Assembly (NCBI GenBank): GCA_016703425.1
Contig: JADJCA010000011.1
Coordinates: forward strand, 310,001 to 374,000
Source: Myxococcales bacterium
GTDB taxonomy: Bacteria > Myxococcota_A > Polyangia > Polyangiales > Polyangiaceae
Direction of reading: 5' to 3'
DNA length: 64,000 nt
Shown: one piece after another, positions 24,383 to 32,270 of the stretch
Numbering within the stretch: position 1 is the stretch's first letter
Layout of the letters: every line of letters begins with the position of its first letter
Notes under the pieces: model-generated
The model's database searches: none
The model's input: the letters and a program-made list of their open reading frames with translations, nothing else
What the model was told of the DNA's origin: nothing
Position numbers and translations under genes: made by a program

Positions 24383-25255
24383 TTAGGACGGCGGCGCGCC
24401 GGGAAGCACGACCTTCGCGAGAAGCCCCCATTGCGTCCACCAGGCGAACCACGCCGCGAGTTTTTGAGAGACGTCTTCTTCCGTGAGCCCCATCGCGAGG
24501 GCTCGCTCGCACGCTTGTCCCAGCGGGAGCCCCTCCTTCAAGGCGGCGAGCACAGCGTGCGAGGCCGGCTCGAGCTCGTAGGAGCGGAGAGCGTCGCCGA
24601 CGCGAAAGATCGCCAAGTGCACCTCGCGCTCGGCGGGCCGCGGCACCTCCGGGGCGCGACCCTCGGCGCGCACCGCTTCGCGGAAGTCATGGGTAGCAAA
24701 CCGTGTGACCACGAGCCGAAGCGGCGCCTGGAGCTCAAAGCGCGCGAGGAGTACCGCGTCGGGCGCGGCCGTCGCGAGAGGCGTGGCATCGAACGGCGTG
24801 GGGTCGGCGGCGTGGTACGCGTCGATGAAAGCCCACTCGATGCGCGCACACTCGGCAAGCAGAGGGTCGTTGGAATACGGCAGCTCGCTCGCGACAAAGC
24901 GCTCCATGTCCTCGCTCAAGAAGCGCAGGTCGTGGTGGGAGGGCGGAAAGCGCTCCAGGTATCGCTCTCGAGCGCGCGGAAGCCGTCCCCCCAAGAGCTG
25001 GACGAGCGTCGGGAAGTCCTCTTTCAGTGAAGCGATGTGACGGAGCCAAAACTGCTCGCGGTAGACGTCGACCTGCTCGATGGGCGAAAGCGTGCGGCTG
25101 CCACGCGCGAGGGCGCTAACGGCGGCAGTGTCCGCGTCCAGGGCGAGCGGGAGCGGCCGCCTGATGGCCTCGGCGAGCAGGGCCTGAGCGCGGAGCAAAG
25201 ACTCCGGAGGCGTGGGCTCCTTCGGGAACGCGTCGGCCTCGTCGACGATGCTCAC
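24383..25255 (-). CDS. bufC: BufC/HvfC-like (DUF2063) partner protein of a RiPP operon
   Basis: A 290-residue protein with an N-terminal DUF2063 domain (RTLSPIEQVDVYREQFWLRHIASLKEDFPTL, a helical putative DNA-binding/precursor-binding domain) and a C-terminal region common to BufC/HvfC proteins. In bufferin and related operons this protein partners the MNIO enzyme and is thought to help it recognise the precursor. Its start overlaps the bufB stop by 4 bases, so they are co-translated. Neighbour genes (bufB, bufA) make the assignment firm; the molecular role is from family knowledge. Confidence 0.82.
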   Translation of the reverse strand: MSIVDEADAFPKEPTPPESLLRAQALLAEAIRRPLPLALDADTAAVSALARGSRTLSPIEQVDVYREQFWLRHIASLKEDFPTLVQLLGGRLPRARERYLERFPPSHHDLRFLSEDMERFVASELPYSNDPLLAECARIEWAFIDAYHAADPTPFDATPLATAAPDAVLLARFELQAPLRLVVTRFATHDFREAVRAEGRAPEVPRPAEREVHLAIFRVGDALRSYELEPASHAVLAALKEGLPLGQACERALAMGLTEEDVSQKLAAWFAWWTQWGLLAKVVLPGAPPS

Positions 25256-26174
25256 GGCTCACCGCCGAGCGAGTGGGCGACTTCACGGGAAGGCGCTGTG
25301 GGTCCCAGAGGTCCCAGCACCTCGCGCCGAACCTTCCGAGCTAGCGAGGCCTCAGCCGCCAGCGTCGCCCAAGGCGGGATGTCCTCATCCCACTCGATGA
25401 GCGTAGAGACGGCGCCGGTCCGCGCGAGGGCTCGACGATAGAGCGCCCAAACAGGATCCGACACCTTGTCGGAGTGCGTGTCGAGGAGATACTTGCCCTT
25501 GTCGGTGTGCCCCGCGAGGTGCATCTGAATGACCCGATCGCCGGCGACGGTATCGATGTATCGCTCTGCGTCGAAGCCGTGGTTCTGCGCGCTCACGAAG
25601 ACGTTGTTGCAGTCGAGGAGGACGCCGCAGTCGGCGCGGTGAGCCAGCTCCGCCACGAACTCGTCTTCCGGCATGCCGTCGCTCACAAAGGTCATGTAGC
25701 TCGACGCGTTCTCGATGCCGAAGGGCAAGCCGACGAAGTCCTGCACGCACCTTATGCGGTCGGCGATGTAGCGGAGGTTCTCCTTGGTGAACGGGAGCGG
25801 CAAGAGATCATGCAGCTGAGATGACGCCGTGCCGGTCCAGCAGAGGTGGTCGGTGAACCAAGCGGGGCGCACGCGCTCGGCGAGAACGCGAAGCTCCTTC
25901 AAGTAGTCGCGGTCGAGCGGTCTTGAGGAGCCGATGGAGAGCGAGACCCCGTGGAGAACGACGGGGCGTCGGTCGAGAAGTTTCGAGAGATTGCTGAGGG
26001 GGCGCCCACCCTCGAGCATGAAGTTTTCGCTGATGACCTCGAACCAATCGATTTCCGAGAGCGGGTCACCGGGGGTGCGTCGTCGCGCTCGCCAAAGATG
26101 TCCGGGTAGTGGCGCGGTCTCGCGCCGACGCCAACACCCAAGTCCGGGATGCGGTGCCGCTCTCTGAAGCCCAT
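25252..26174 (-). CDS. bufB: multinuclear non-heme iron oxidase (DUF692/MNIO, BufB-like), frameshifted
   Basis: The DUF692/MNIO enzyme modifies cysteines of its RiPP partner peptide. ATG 26174 starts MGFRERHRIPDLGVGVGARPRHYPDIFGER in one frame; from about 26070 the frame with DPLSEIDWFEVISENFM runs to the stop at 25252. Adding one G to the GGGGG run at 26071-26075 joins them into 308 codons, normal for the family. Conserved MNIO blocks are GVGLR-like start, VVLHGVSLSIG, IENASSYM, LLDCNNVFVSAQNHG and QMHLAGHT, holding the His/Glu/Asp iron ligands. As sequenced only a 255-residue fragment from 26019 could be made. All catalytic parts after the shift are intact. Confidence 0.82.
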
Positions 26175-26194
26175 GCGCCGGACACTAGCGCGAT

Positions 26195-26237
26195 TTCACA
26201 AAAGAGAAACGCCAGGCCGACCGAAGCCGACCTGGCG
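26195..26237 (-). terminator. rho-independent terminator/attenuator between bufA and bufB
   Basis: Read on the minus strand, CGCCAGG and CCTGGCG (26237-26210) form a 7-bp stem around a GC-rich loop, followed at once by TTTCTCTTTT. It lies downstream of the bufA stop (26278) and upstream of the bufB start (26174). Partial termination here would make precursor transcripts outnumber enzyme transcripts. Confidence 0.65.
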
Positions 26238-26253
26238 AGTCTCAAGGGAGCGT

Positions 26254-26271
26254 GCCGACGTTACCGTCGGC
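26254..26271 (-). promoter_or_regulatory. second hairpin just after the bufA stop
   Basis: GCCGACG (26254-26260) and CGTCGGC (26265-26271) form a perfect 7-bp stem with a TTAC loop, 7 bases after the end of the bufA gene. It has no T-run and may stabilise the 3' end of the precursor message. Confidence 0.45.
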
Positions 26272-26277
26272 GACGAC

Positions 26278-26511
26278 TCACTTCTTTGCGCTGCAGCCTT
26301 CCTTCTTGTCACCGCCGGGAGCCGCGGGGGCCGCCGGGGCGCCGGGCGCCGCGGCCGCGCCGCTGCAGGAACCCTTGCCGCTGCAGGAGGCCTTCGCGCC
26401 GGGGGCGGCAACGTCCGTCGGAGCCTTCGGGGGCTCGGGAGCGCCGCCGCAAGCCGCGAGCGAGCCCATGAGGATTCCGGAGACTGCAGTAATCGCGAGC
26501 GCCTTGTTCAT
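26278..26511 (-). CDS. bufA: bufferin-like RiPP precursor (BufA-type small Cys protein)
   Basis: A 77-residue peptide with an N-terminal signal sequence (MNKALAITAVSGILMGSLAAC). A Pro/Ala-rich low-complexity region follows with Cys43 and Cys49 in ASCSGKGSCSG and Cys73 in EGCSAKK. Bufferin and HvfA-type precursors combine a Sec signal with Gly/Lys/Cys motifs that the MNIO enzyme modifies. Cys21 also forms a lipobox-like site, so the product might be lipid-anchored. It heads the bufA-bufB-bufC operon. Family members bind copper or other metals; this product's ligand is not visible. Confidence 0.75.
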   Translation of the reverse strand: MNKALAITAVSGILMGSLAACGGAPEPPKAPTDVAAPGAKASCSGKGSCSGAAAAPGAPAAPAAPGGDKKEGCSAKK

Positions 26512-26767
26512 GATGTCAAACCTCTCTCAGCGCCGGCACTTCACCGGCAAACGTGAGCGCCGCGCTGGGCGCCATACTCCGGAGCTTCGTGGGCTCCGGG
26601 CCCTCGCCAACAGCATGCTGGCTAAAGCGAGGGCGAAGCCTAGCGGCCATCTCGTGATTTGCGCCACTTTTTTTTTGCTTGCTAGATTTGTGCGAAAGGT
26701 CTGCGCGTTCGTGGCTTCGCCAGTCGGTTGTCGCTGGTCTGCTGTGTCCCGTACGATTCGGGGACCC

Positions 26768-28381
26768 GTGGTTAGCCTCCTTACCCGCCCGTCGTTGCCG
26801 CCGGGACGCGACATCTTCTCCGATCTGCTCGGTGAGGTACGTTCCGCTCGGCGCGAGGACACGCTCGCGCGCGAAGAGTGGTTTGGTCGCCTTGCGGGGC
26901 CCGGTGAGAACGAGCGACTCGTCGCGACAGCGAACGTCTTTGAGCTCGATACACTCCTCAAGGGGCTCCTTACGTTCAAGAACCCCAGGAATCACCCGGG
27001 CCCCTCCAAGCGCACAACGCCGGTGGTGGCCCAAGACTTCCGCGAGCAGCTCGTCTTCGTGGCGGAAGGCCTCGAGCGACTCCTCGACCTCACCCGGGCG
27101 CTCGTCCCTGAGGGGACGTCACGCGCGAAGGTCTTCGAGGAGTACCTCGCCTCCATGGCGCAAGAGGACGAGACCGGTAGCCCTCACGAGGACGCGCAAA
27201 CACCCGACCAGGCACTCCTCCAGCTCCGAGCCGCGCTCGCGAACCACCATGAGATCGGCGCTGGCCTCGCGCGCCTGCCGCGCGTGACCTTCCGCCTCTT
27301 TCATGCGGTGTTGGCGACGGCGGAGCGAGACGTCTTGAGGTCTCGCTACTTTTCGCCGACGGGCCCGCTGGAGTTCCGCCCCGAATACGATCGCATCGAG
27401 AGCCGCCAGATCCTCGAGCTTGCCCGCAACGTCCCCGGTGAACAGAGCCGACAGCTCGTGGCCGTGACCTTCTTGGCGCTGTTTCGCCTCCTTCGGTACG
27501 TCGACCTCGCGGACGAAATCGTCCGCCGCCCCGAGGACCCGACGGTGCGCGGAGCGGCCTTCTTGGTGCTAGCGGTCCTCCGCTCCGACGCGCGCGGGTT
27601 GACCGACGAACTGCGGCAGCGGGCGGGTCGGCTTCTCGCCGAAGGCTACGAGCGGAGCGTCTTTCGCGTTCACGCGCGGGACGTCGGACGACGCTTCGAC
27701 GCCCTCCGCGCCGATGGACACAAGATGCTCGAGATCAAAGCCGCGCTCGAAGGTGTCGCCGCGAACCTCCGCCTCGAGCTTCGGCGAACCTTCGAACACG
27801 ACTTGATGGCGCCTGAGCTGGCGCCTTCCGTTGACGTCATGCGCGAGCGCGTGGCGTTGGTGTCGAAGAACCTCAGGCCCGCGTTCCAGAACGCCATCCT
27901 CTTCCTGGGGAAGGCGCTGGGCGTTCGCCTCGACGAAGACGGCGTCTTCGACGACGTGGCGGCCAAGCGCAACCTCTCGGAGCGCTTGCGGCGGGACGTG
28001 TGGATGTTTGCGCAGATCGTTCGCGCCTTCTCCGACAAGGCCAACGCCAGCAAGGGCGCCGAAGTGCCCTGGACTGGACCGTCCCCGCTGCGCTTCGTAC
28101 GCGAGTTCTTGCGCTACTTCCGAGCCATGGGCGTGCCGCTCTTGCGAGCGGCCGACTACCCGCGCATCGACGCCTTCATCCAGACGATGAGCGGTCTTGA
28201 GGAGGCCGATCTCGTCGAGCCGGGACGGCTCGAGCACGCCGTCGCGGAGGCTTCCACGTTCCACGCGTTCTTGCTCGAGTTGGTGGCCAGCATCGGTCAA
28301 CGCGACGAGCTTGTGTCGACGCCCTTCGACAAGCGAGCCGCCGCGCAGGCGCTCAAGCTCTACCTCGGCGCCGCCGACTGA
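26768..28381 (+). CDS. large cytoplasmic protein of unknown function
   Basis: A 537-residue protein from GTG 26768. Upstream in-frame sequence is low-quality and overlaps the bufA region, so it is excluded. No signal peptide and no membrane segment are seen. It is mostly helical and charged, with repeated Arg/Leu-rich helices (QILELARNVPGEQSRQLVAV, RTFEHDLMAPELAPSVDVMR) and a hydrophobic central patch (VTFLALFRLLRYVDLADEIV). I recognise no domain. It is a single gene between bufA and the esterase operon, divergent from bufA. Its length and codon bias make it a real gene. Confidence 0.68.
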   Translation: MVSLLTRPSLPPGRDIFSDLLGEVRSARREDTLAREEWFGRLAGPGENERLVATANVFELDTLLKGLLTFKNPRNHPGPSKRTTPVVAQDFREQLVFVAEGLERLLDLTRALVPEGTSRAKVFEEYLASMAQEDETGSPHEDAQTPDQALLQLRAALANHHEIGAGLARLPRVTFRLFHAVLATAERDVLRSRYFSPTGPLEFRPEYDRIESRQILELARNVPGEQSRQLVAVTFLALFRLLRYVDLADEIVRRPEDPTVRGAAFLVLAVLRSDARGLTDELRQRAGRLLAEGYERSVFRVHARDVGRRFDALRADGHKMLEIKAALEGVAANLRLELRRTFEHDLMAPELAPSVDVMRERVALVSKNLRPAFQNAILFLGKALGVRLDEDGVFDDVAAKRNLSERLRRDVWMFAQIVRAFSDKANASKGAEVPWTGPSPLRFVREFLRYFRAMGVPLLRAADYPRIDAFIQTMSGLEEADLVEPGRLEHAVAEASTFHAFLLELVASIGQRDELVSTPFDKRAAAQALKLYLGAAD

Positions 28382-28513
28382 GCGACACGACGCCGCGACG
28401 AAACGGTCGCGTTGGCAGGGGCGTCGCGCCGCGACAAGCGCGTCGCAGCGACGCCAAAACGCAGCCGATTTCGCGACAGGGATGCCTGGCACGCCCGGTG
28501 CTGTTGGCGCGCC

Positions 28514-29815
28514 ATGAACCGCATCAAGGCCGCTGGACTGGCTTTCTCCATCGCCCTCACGGGCGCGTGCGCCGCACACGACGACGGCATGACCTCCGAG
28601 TCCAACCTCGGCGAGAGCCAAGCTCTCCTCTCGGGAGCTGTCGCGCCGCGCGCCGCCTTCGGCTCCAACCCCGGCGGGCTCAAGCTCTACGAGTACGTAC
28701 CGAAGCCGCTCACGGTCGGGGCGCCGCTGGTGCTCGTGCTTCACGGCTGCACGCAGAGCGCCGCCGACGCGACCCACTGGGGCTGGAACGAGCTGGCCGA
28801 TCAAGCCGGCTTCGTCGTGGGTTATCCCGAGCAGCAGACGGCGAACAATTCGGTGCGCTGCTTCAACTGGGGCGGCGAATACGGCGACCTCGCGAACCTC
28901 CAGCGCGGCAAGGGCGAGAACGAGTCGCTGAAGCAAATGGTCTCCGCGCTGGTTGCCGCGCACGGGCTCGACGCGAAGCGCGTCTACGTGGTGGGCTTCT
29001 CGGCGGGGGCCGCCATGGCGCTGGTCGCCGCCGCAGCCTGGCCCGACGTGTTCGCGGGGGCCGCGTCGCTGTCGGGGATCCCTTACGCGTGCAACGCCAC
29101 CTACTCGGAGGTCTTCACGTGCCAGAACCCGGGCGTGGACCGGACGCCGAAAGACTGGGGCGATCGCGTGCGGAAAGCGTTTCCGAGCTTCAGTGGCTCG
29201 TTCCCAAAGGTGAGCGTTTGGCAGGGCGCGACCGATACGACGGTCGGCACCAAAAACCGACGTGAGATCGTCAAGCAATGGACGAACGTCCACGGCGCGT
29301 CCGACACCGCGACGTCGACGGACACGGTCGATGGCGCGAAGCGCGAGCGCTTCGCCGACGGCACCGGAAAGATCGTCGTCGAGAGCTACGAGGTCCCGGG
29401 CATGACCCACGGCGTGTCGGTCGCGCCGTCGCAAGGTTGCGGCAAGGTTGCCGCCTACTCCTTCGACAAGGGAATCTGCACGTCGCGCCGCGTCGCTGAG
29501 TTCTTCGGCCTCGTGGCGGCCGCGCCGCCAGCCCTCTTGCCAGACGGCGGCATCGCGCCTCCTTCTCCGGCCACCCTGCCGGACGGCGGCGTCGCACCGA
29601 GCGGCGCACAGGGCGGCGCGCCTGCTGCCGGTGGAGCGTCAGGCAAAGGCGCGGGAGCGACGACGAACGACACGCCCAGCGACCCGCGCACGGCGGCGAG
29701 CACCTGCGGCGTTTCGTCGACGCGGGCGCCGGGCTCCTTCGCGCTCGCGGTCGTCGGCCTCTTTGGTCTAGGCCTCGTGTCGCGCCGAACGCGACGCTCG
29801 CGAGGTGCCGCATGA
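28514..29815 (+). CDS. exported PHB-depolymerase-type esterase with MYXO-CTERM-like tail
   Basis: A 433-residue alpha/beta hydrolase of the LpqC/PHB-depolymerase type. It has a lipoprotein-like signal (SIALTGAC), the oxyanion block LVLVLHGCTQSAADATHW and the nucleophile elbow GFSAGAAMA. The C-terminal His is probably in MTHGVS. Family members cut short-chain polyesters, feruloyl or acetyl esters outside the cell. After a Pro/Gly linker the C-terminus has a Cys, a hydrophobic segment (FALAVVGLFGLGLVS) and an Arg cluster, like MYXO-CTERM surface anchors. ATG 28514 is used. It is coupled (ATGA) to a transporter. Confidence 0.83.
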   Translation: MNRIKAAGLAFSIALTGACAAHDDGMTSESNLGESQALLSGAVAPRAAFGSNPGGLKLYEYVPKPLTVGAPLVLVLHGCTQSAADATHWGWNELADQAGFVVGYPEQQTANNSVRCFNWGGEYGDLANLQRGKGENESLKQMVSALVAAHGLDAKRVYVVGFSAGAAMALVAAAAWPDVFAGAASLSGIPYACNATYSEVFTCQNPGVDRTPKDWGDRVRKAFPSFSGSFPKVSVWQGATDTTVGTKNRREIVKQWTNVHGASDTATSTDTVDGAKRERFADGTGKIVVESYEVPGMTHGVSVAPSQGCGKVAAYSFDKGICTSRRVAEFFGLVAAAPPALLPDGGIAPPSPATLPDGGVAPSGAQGGAPAAGGASGKGAGATTNDTPSDPRTAASTCGVSSTRAPGSFALAVVGLFGLGLVSRRTRRSRGAA

Positions 29816-31053
29816 GCGCGGTTTCAATCTGGCGCGAGCCCACGGCGACGCAATACCGAACGTTCTTTGCCGCCTGGAGCGGCTGGGTGTTGGACGCGTT
29901 CGACTTCACGATCTTCTTGCTCGTGATGCCGCACATCGAGGCCGAGTTCGGCGTCAAGAACGTCGCCACGACGGCCTCCATCGCGCTGACGCTCCTGGCG
30001 CGGCTCGTCGGCGGTTACGTGGCCGGCAAGGCCGCCGATCGTTGGGGGAGGCGATTGCCGTTGCTCCTGTCGATCGTGTGGTTTGCGCTCTGCGATGGCG
30101 CCGTCGCGCTGGCGCCGAGCTTCACCGCGGTGCTTGTACTCCGCACGCTGTTCGGTTTCGGCATGGGCGCTGAGTGGACGAGCGGCACGACGCTGGCGAT
30201 GGAAAACTGGCCGGCGCGCAGCCGCGGCATCGCCTCCGGCGTCCTTCAGGGCAGCTGGGCCATCGGGTACCTCTTGGCGGCCGCCGTCTCGGCCTTCGTC
30301 GTCCCGCGTTTTGGCTGGCGGGGCCTCTTCGTGGTCGCCGCGTTGCCGGCGCTCTTGGTGCTGCCGATGCGTTTCGCGATCCCCGAGAGCGACGAGTGGA
30401 AGTCGGCGCGAGGCAAGACGGAACGGCTCGCCACGTTGCGCGAGGTCTTCCGCAAGTACCCCACGCTGCTTGGGCGAACGCTGTGGGCCTCTTTCGCGAT
30501 GGCCGCCGGCTTCGGCGCCTACTACGCCATCACGGGGCTCTACCCGTCGATGCTCGTCGCCGAGCACGGAATGGACGCCGCGGCCGTCGCCAAGCTCGTC
30601 GCGATCTTCAACGTGGGCATGATGGTGGGCGCTGTGGGCTGCGGCTACTTGGCCAGCCGAAGCGGCACGACTTGGGGCCTCGCGGCGCCGGCCGCGATCT
30701 CGCTCCTGGTGCTGCCGCTCTACGTCGGCATGGGGAGCACGTCGCTCGCGCTCGGGGCGCTCCTGGCGGGCGCTTTTGGCGTCGGCTTTTCGGGCGTCAC
30801 GCCGATGCTCTTGACGGGGCTGTTCCCCGCCGAGGCGCGCGCTCGCCTCGTGGGGATCGTCTACCACGTGGGCGCGCTCTTCGCGGGCTTCATGCCGATG
30901 CTCGTCGCGGCCTTGGCAAAGCAGATGCCGCTGTCGCGGGCCATCTGGATCACGGCAACGGCACTCGAAGTTCTGCTGGTCTTGCTCGTGGTCTTCCGAA
31001 AGCGCGATGAGTCGTCCGCAACGACGCCGGCCGAGGTCGAGGTGATGTCATGA
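29812..31053 (+). CDS. MFS transporter, sialate/carboxylate (AAHS/JEN-like) type
   Basis: A 413-residue carrier with about 12 membrane segments. The N-terminal block SGWVLDAFDFTIFLLVMPHI and the loop motif GKAADRWGRRLPLL are typical of the sialate/aromatic-acid:H+ and lactate-type MFS branches, which take up organic acids. It overlaps the esterase upstream and the lipase downstream by 4 bases each. A plausible job is import of acids freed by the two hydrolases, such as hydroxybutyrate. The substrate is inferred from context only. Confidence 0.82.
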   Translation: MSAVSIWREPTATQYRTFFAAWSGWVLDAFDFTIFLLVMPHIEAEFGVKNVATTASIALTLLARLVGGYVAGKAADRWGRRLPLLLSIVWFALCDGAVALAPSFTAVLVLRTLFGFGMGAEWTSGTTLAMENWPARSRGIASGVLQGSWAIGYLLAAAVSAFVVPRFGWRGLFVVAALPALLVLPMRFAIPESDEWKSARGKTERLATLREVFRKYPTLLGRTLWASFAMAAGFGAYYAITGLYPSMLVAEHGMDAAAVAKLVAIFNVGMMVGAVGCGYLASRSGTTWGLAAPAAISLLVLPLYVGMGSTSLALGALLAGAFGVGFSGVTPMLLTGLFPAEARARLVGIVYHVGALFAGFMPMLVAALAKQMPLSRAIWITATALEVLLVLLVVFRKRDESSATTPAEVEVMS

Positions 31054-32177
31054 AGCTCGGTCTTGCGATTATTTCCTTGAGCGCCCTTGGCTACTTGATG
31101 GCCCTACCCGCCTGTCTCACCTCGGAAGTGAGCGTGAACGACCTCGCCGCCAAGACCAATGGCGGTGCGTTCTCTGCGGCCGGCTCCGATCCCTCCGACA
31201 ACGCGGCGAGCGCCGACTCCTCGGCCATTCGGTACCGTGAGCTCGCGGCCCACCCCGGCTGCACCACCGACGGCCTCACGTATCCGGCAGCCGCCATCCC
31301 CGGCTACACGTGCGCCGCCAAGGGCTACGAGCCGGCCTCCGAGGACGCGCAGAAGCCCATCGTCCTCTTGGTCCACGGCAACTCGTCAACGCCGGCCGAC
31401 TACGAGAGGTTTCCGAAGGACGACCCGAACGCTCTCCCGATGCTGTCGGAGCGGCTCGCGGCTTCCGGCTTTCGGAGCTACGCCGTCGACTTCCGCATCG
31501 ACAAGGTCGACGACCCGAACCAGAACAACGACACGGAGAACGCGGCGAAGAACTTCGACCACGGCTGGGCCGTGCCGATCCTCGAGCACCTCATCGACTC
31601 GGTGATGACGGCGAACCCGGGCCGCAAGGTCTCGCTGGTGGGCTTCTCGGTCGGGCCGACGATCATTCGCGATGCGCTGCGCCGCTTGCACCGGGCCAAG
31701 AAGAAGCCCTTCGAACGGATCGCCGCGTTGGTCTTCGCCGCCGGCGGCCATCACGGCGTCTCGACGTTCCGCAAACTCTGTGGGCCAAACCCGACCATGC
31801 GCGGGCGCGTGGCTTGCGAGCTGGGAGATCGCACGGCCTTCGCACCGACGGAGCTGTCAAAGCCGCTAAACGGCCCCGACGGCGCCTTCGAGGCGCCCTG
31901 CGCCGACGGAGCCTCGGCCTTCGGCCAGAAGGGCGTCTGCGGGAAGAACACGGTGCGCATCACCACCGTCGTCATGAAGGACATCAAGGACGGCACCTAC
32001 CAGGACGAGTTCGTCTCGGAAGGCGCCAGCGCGCTCAAGGGCGCCCAGAACCTCACGGTGCCCCTCGAGGCGAGCGATCCCACGGGCTACTTCCTGAAAG
32101 GACTCTTCAAGAACCACTACGGCGCGCTGCGGAGCGAAGCGGCGCTGTCGCTCATCTTGGCGGCCCTCGAGAAGTAG
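31050..32177 (+). CDS. exported lipase-like alpha/beta hydrolase
   Basis: A 375-residue hydrolase with a signal/lipobox at ALPAC and a Ser/Asp/Ala-rich linker. The core contains PIVLLVHGNSSTPADYERF and the nucleophile elbow VGFSVGPTI (Ser within G-F-S-V-G); a C-terminal HYGALRSE may supply the His. Several cysteines (GCTTDG, GYTCAAKG, LCGPNP, ACELGD, CADG, VCGKN) suggest disulfides. It is the third gene of the esterase-MFS-lipase operon. Substrate unknown; secreted lipid or polyester cleavage fits. Confidence 0.8.
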   Translation: MKLGLAIISLSALGYLMALPACLTSEVSVNDLAAKTNGGAFSAAGSDPSDNAASADSSAIRYRELAAHPGCTTDGLTYPAAAIPGYTCAAKGYEPASEDAQKPIVLLVHGNSSTPADYERFPKDDPNALPMLSERLAASGFRSYAVDFRIDKVDDPNQNNDTENAAKNFDHGWAVPILEHLIDSVMTANPGRKVSLVGFSVGPTIIRDALRRLHRAKKKPFERIAALVFAAGGHHGVSTFRKLCGPNPTMRGRVACELGDRTAFAPTELSKPLNGPDGAFEAPCADGASAFGQKGVCGKNTVRITTVVMKDIKDGTYQDEFVSEGASALKGAQNLTVPLEASDPTGYFLKGLFKNHYGALRSEAALSLILAALEK

Positions 32178-32270
32178 CCGCGCCCTCGCGCCGGCGCCGC
32201 CCGCGCGTGTTGCCTTTTGCACGTTTCAGCGCCGCGCCAACGCGCGCGGGGCCCGGAGTCCGTTCGTCCC

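Noticed and set aside
27569..29434. Long minus-strand reading frame (621 codons)
   Set aside because: It spans two well-supported + strand genes antisense; composition is typical of high-GC shadow frames.
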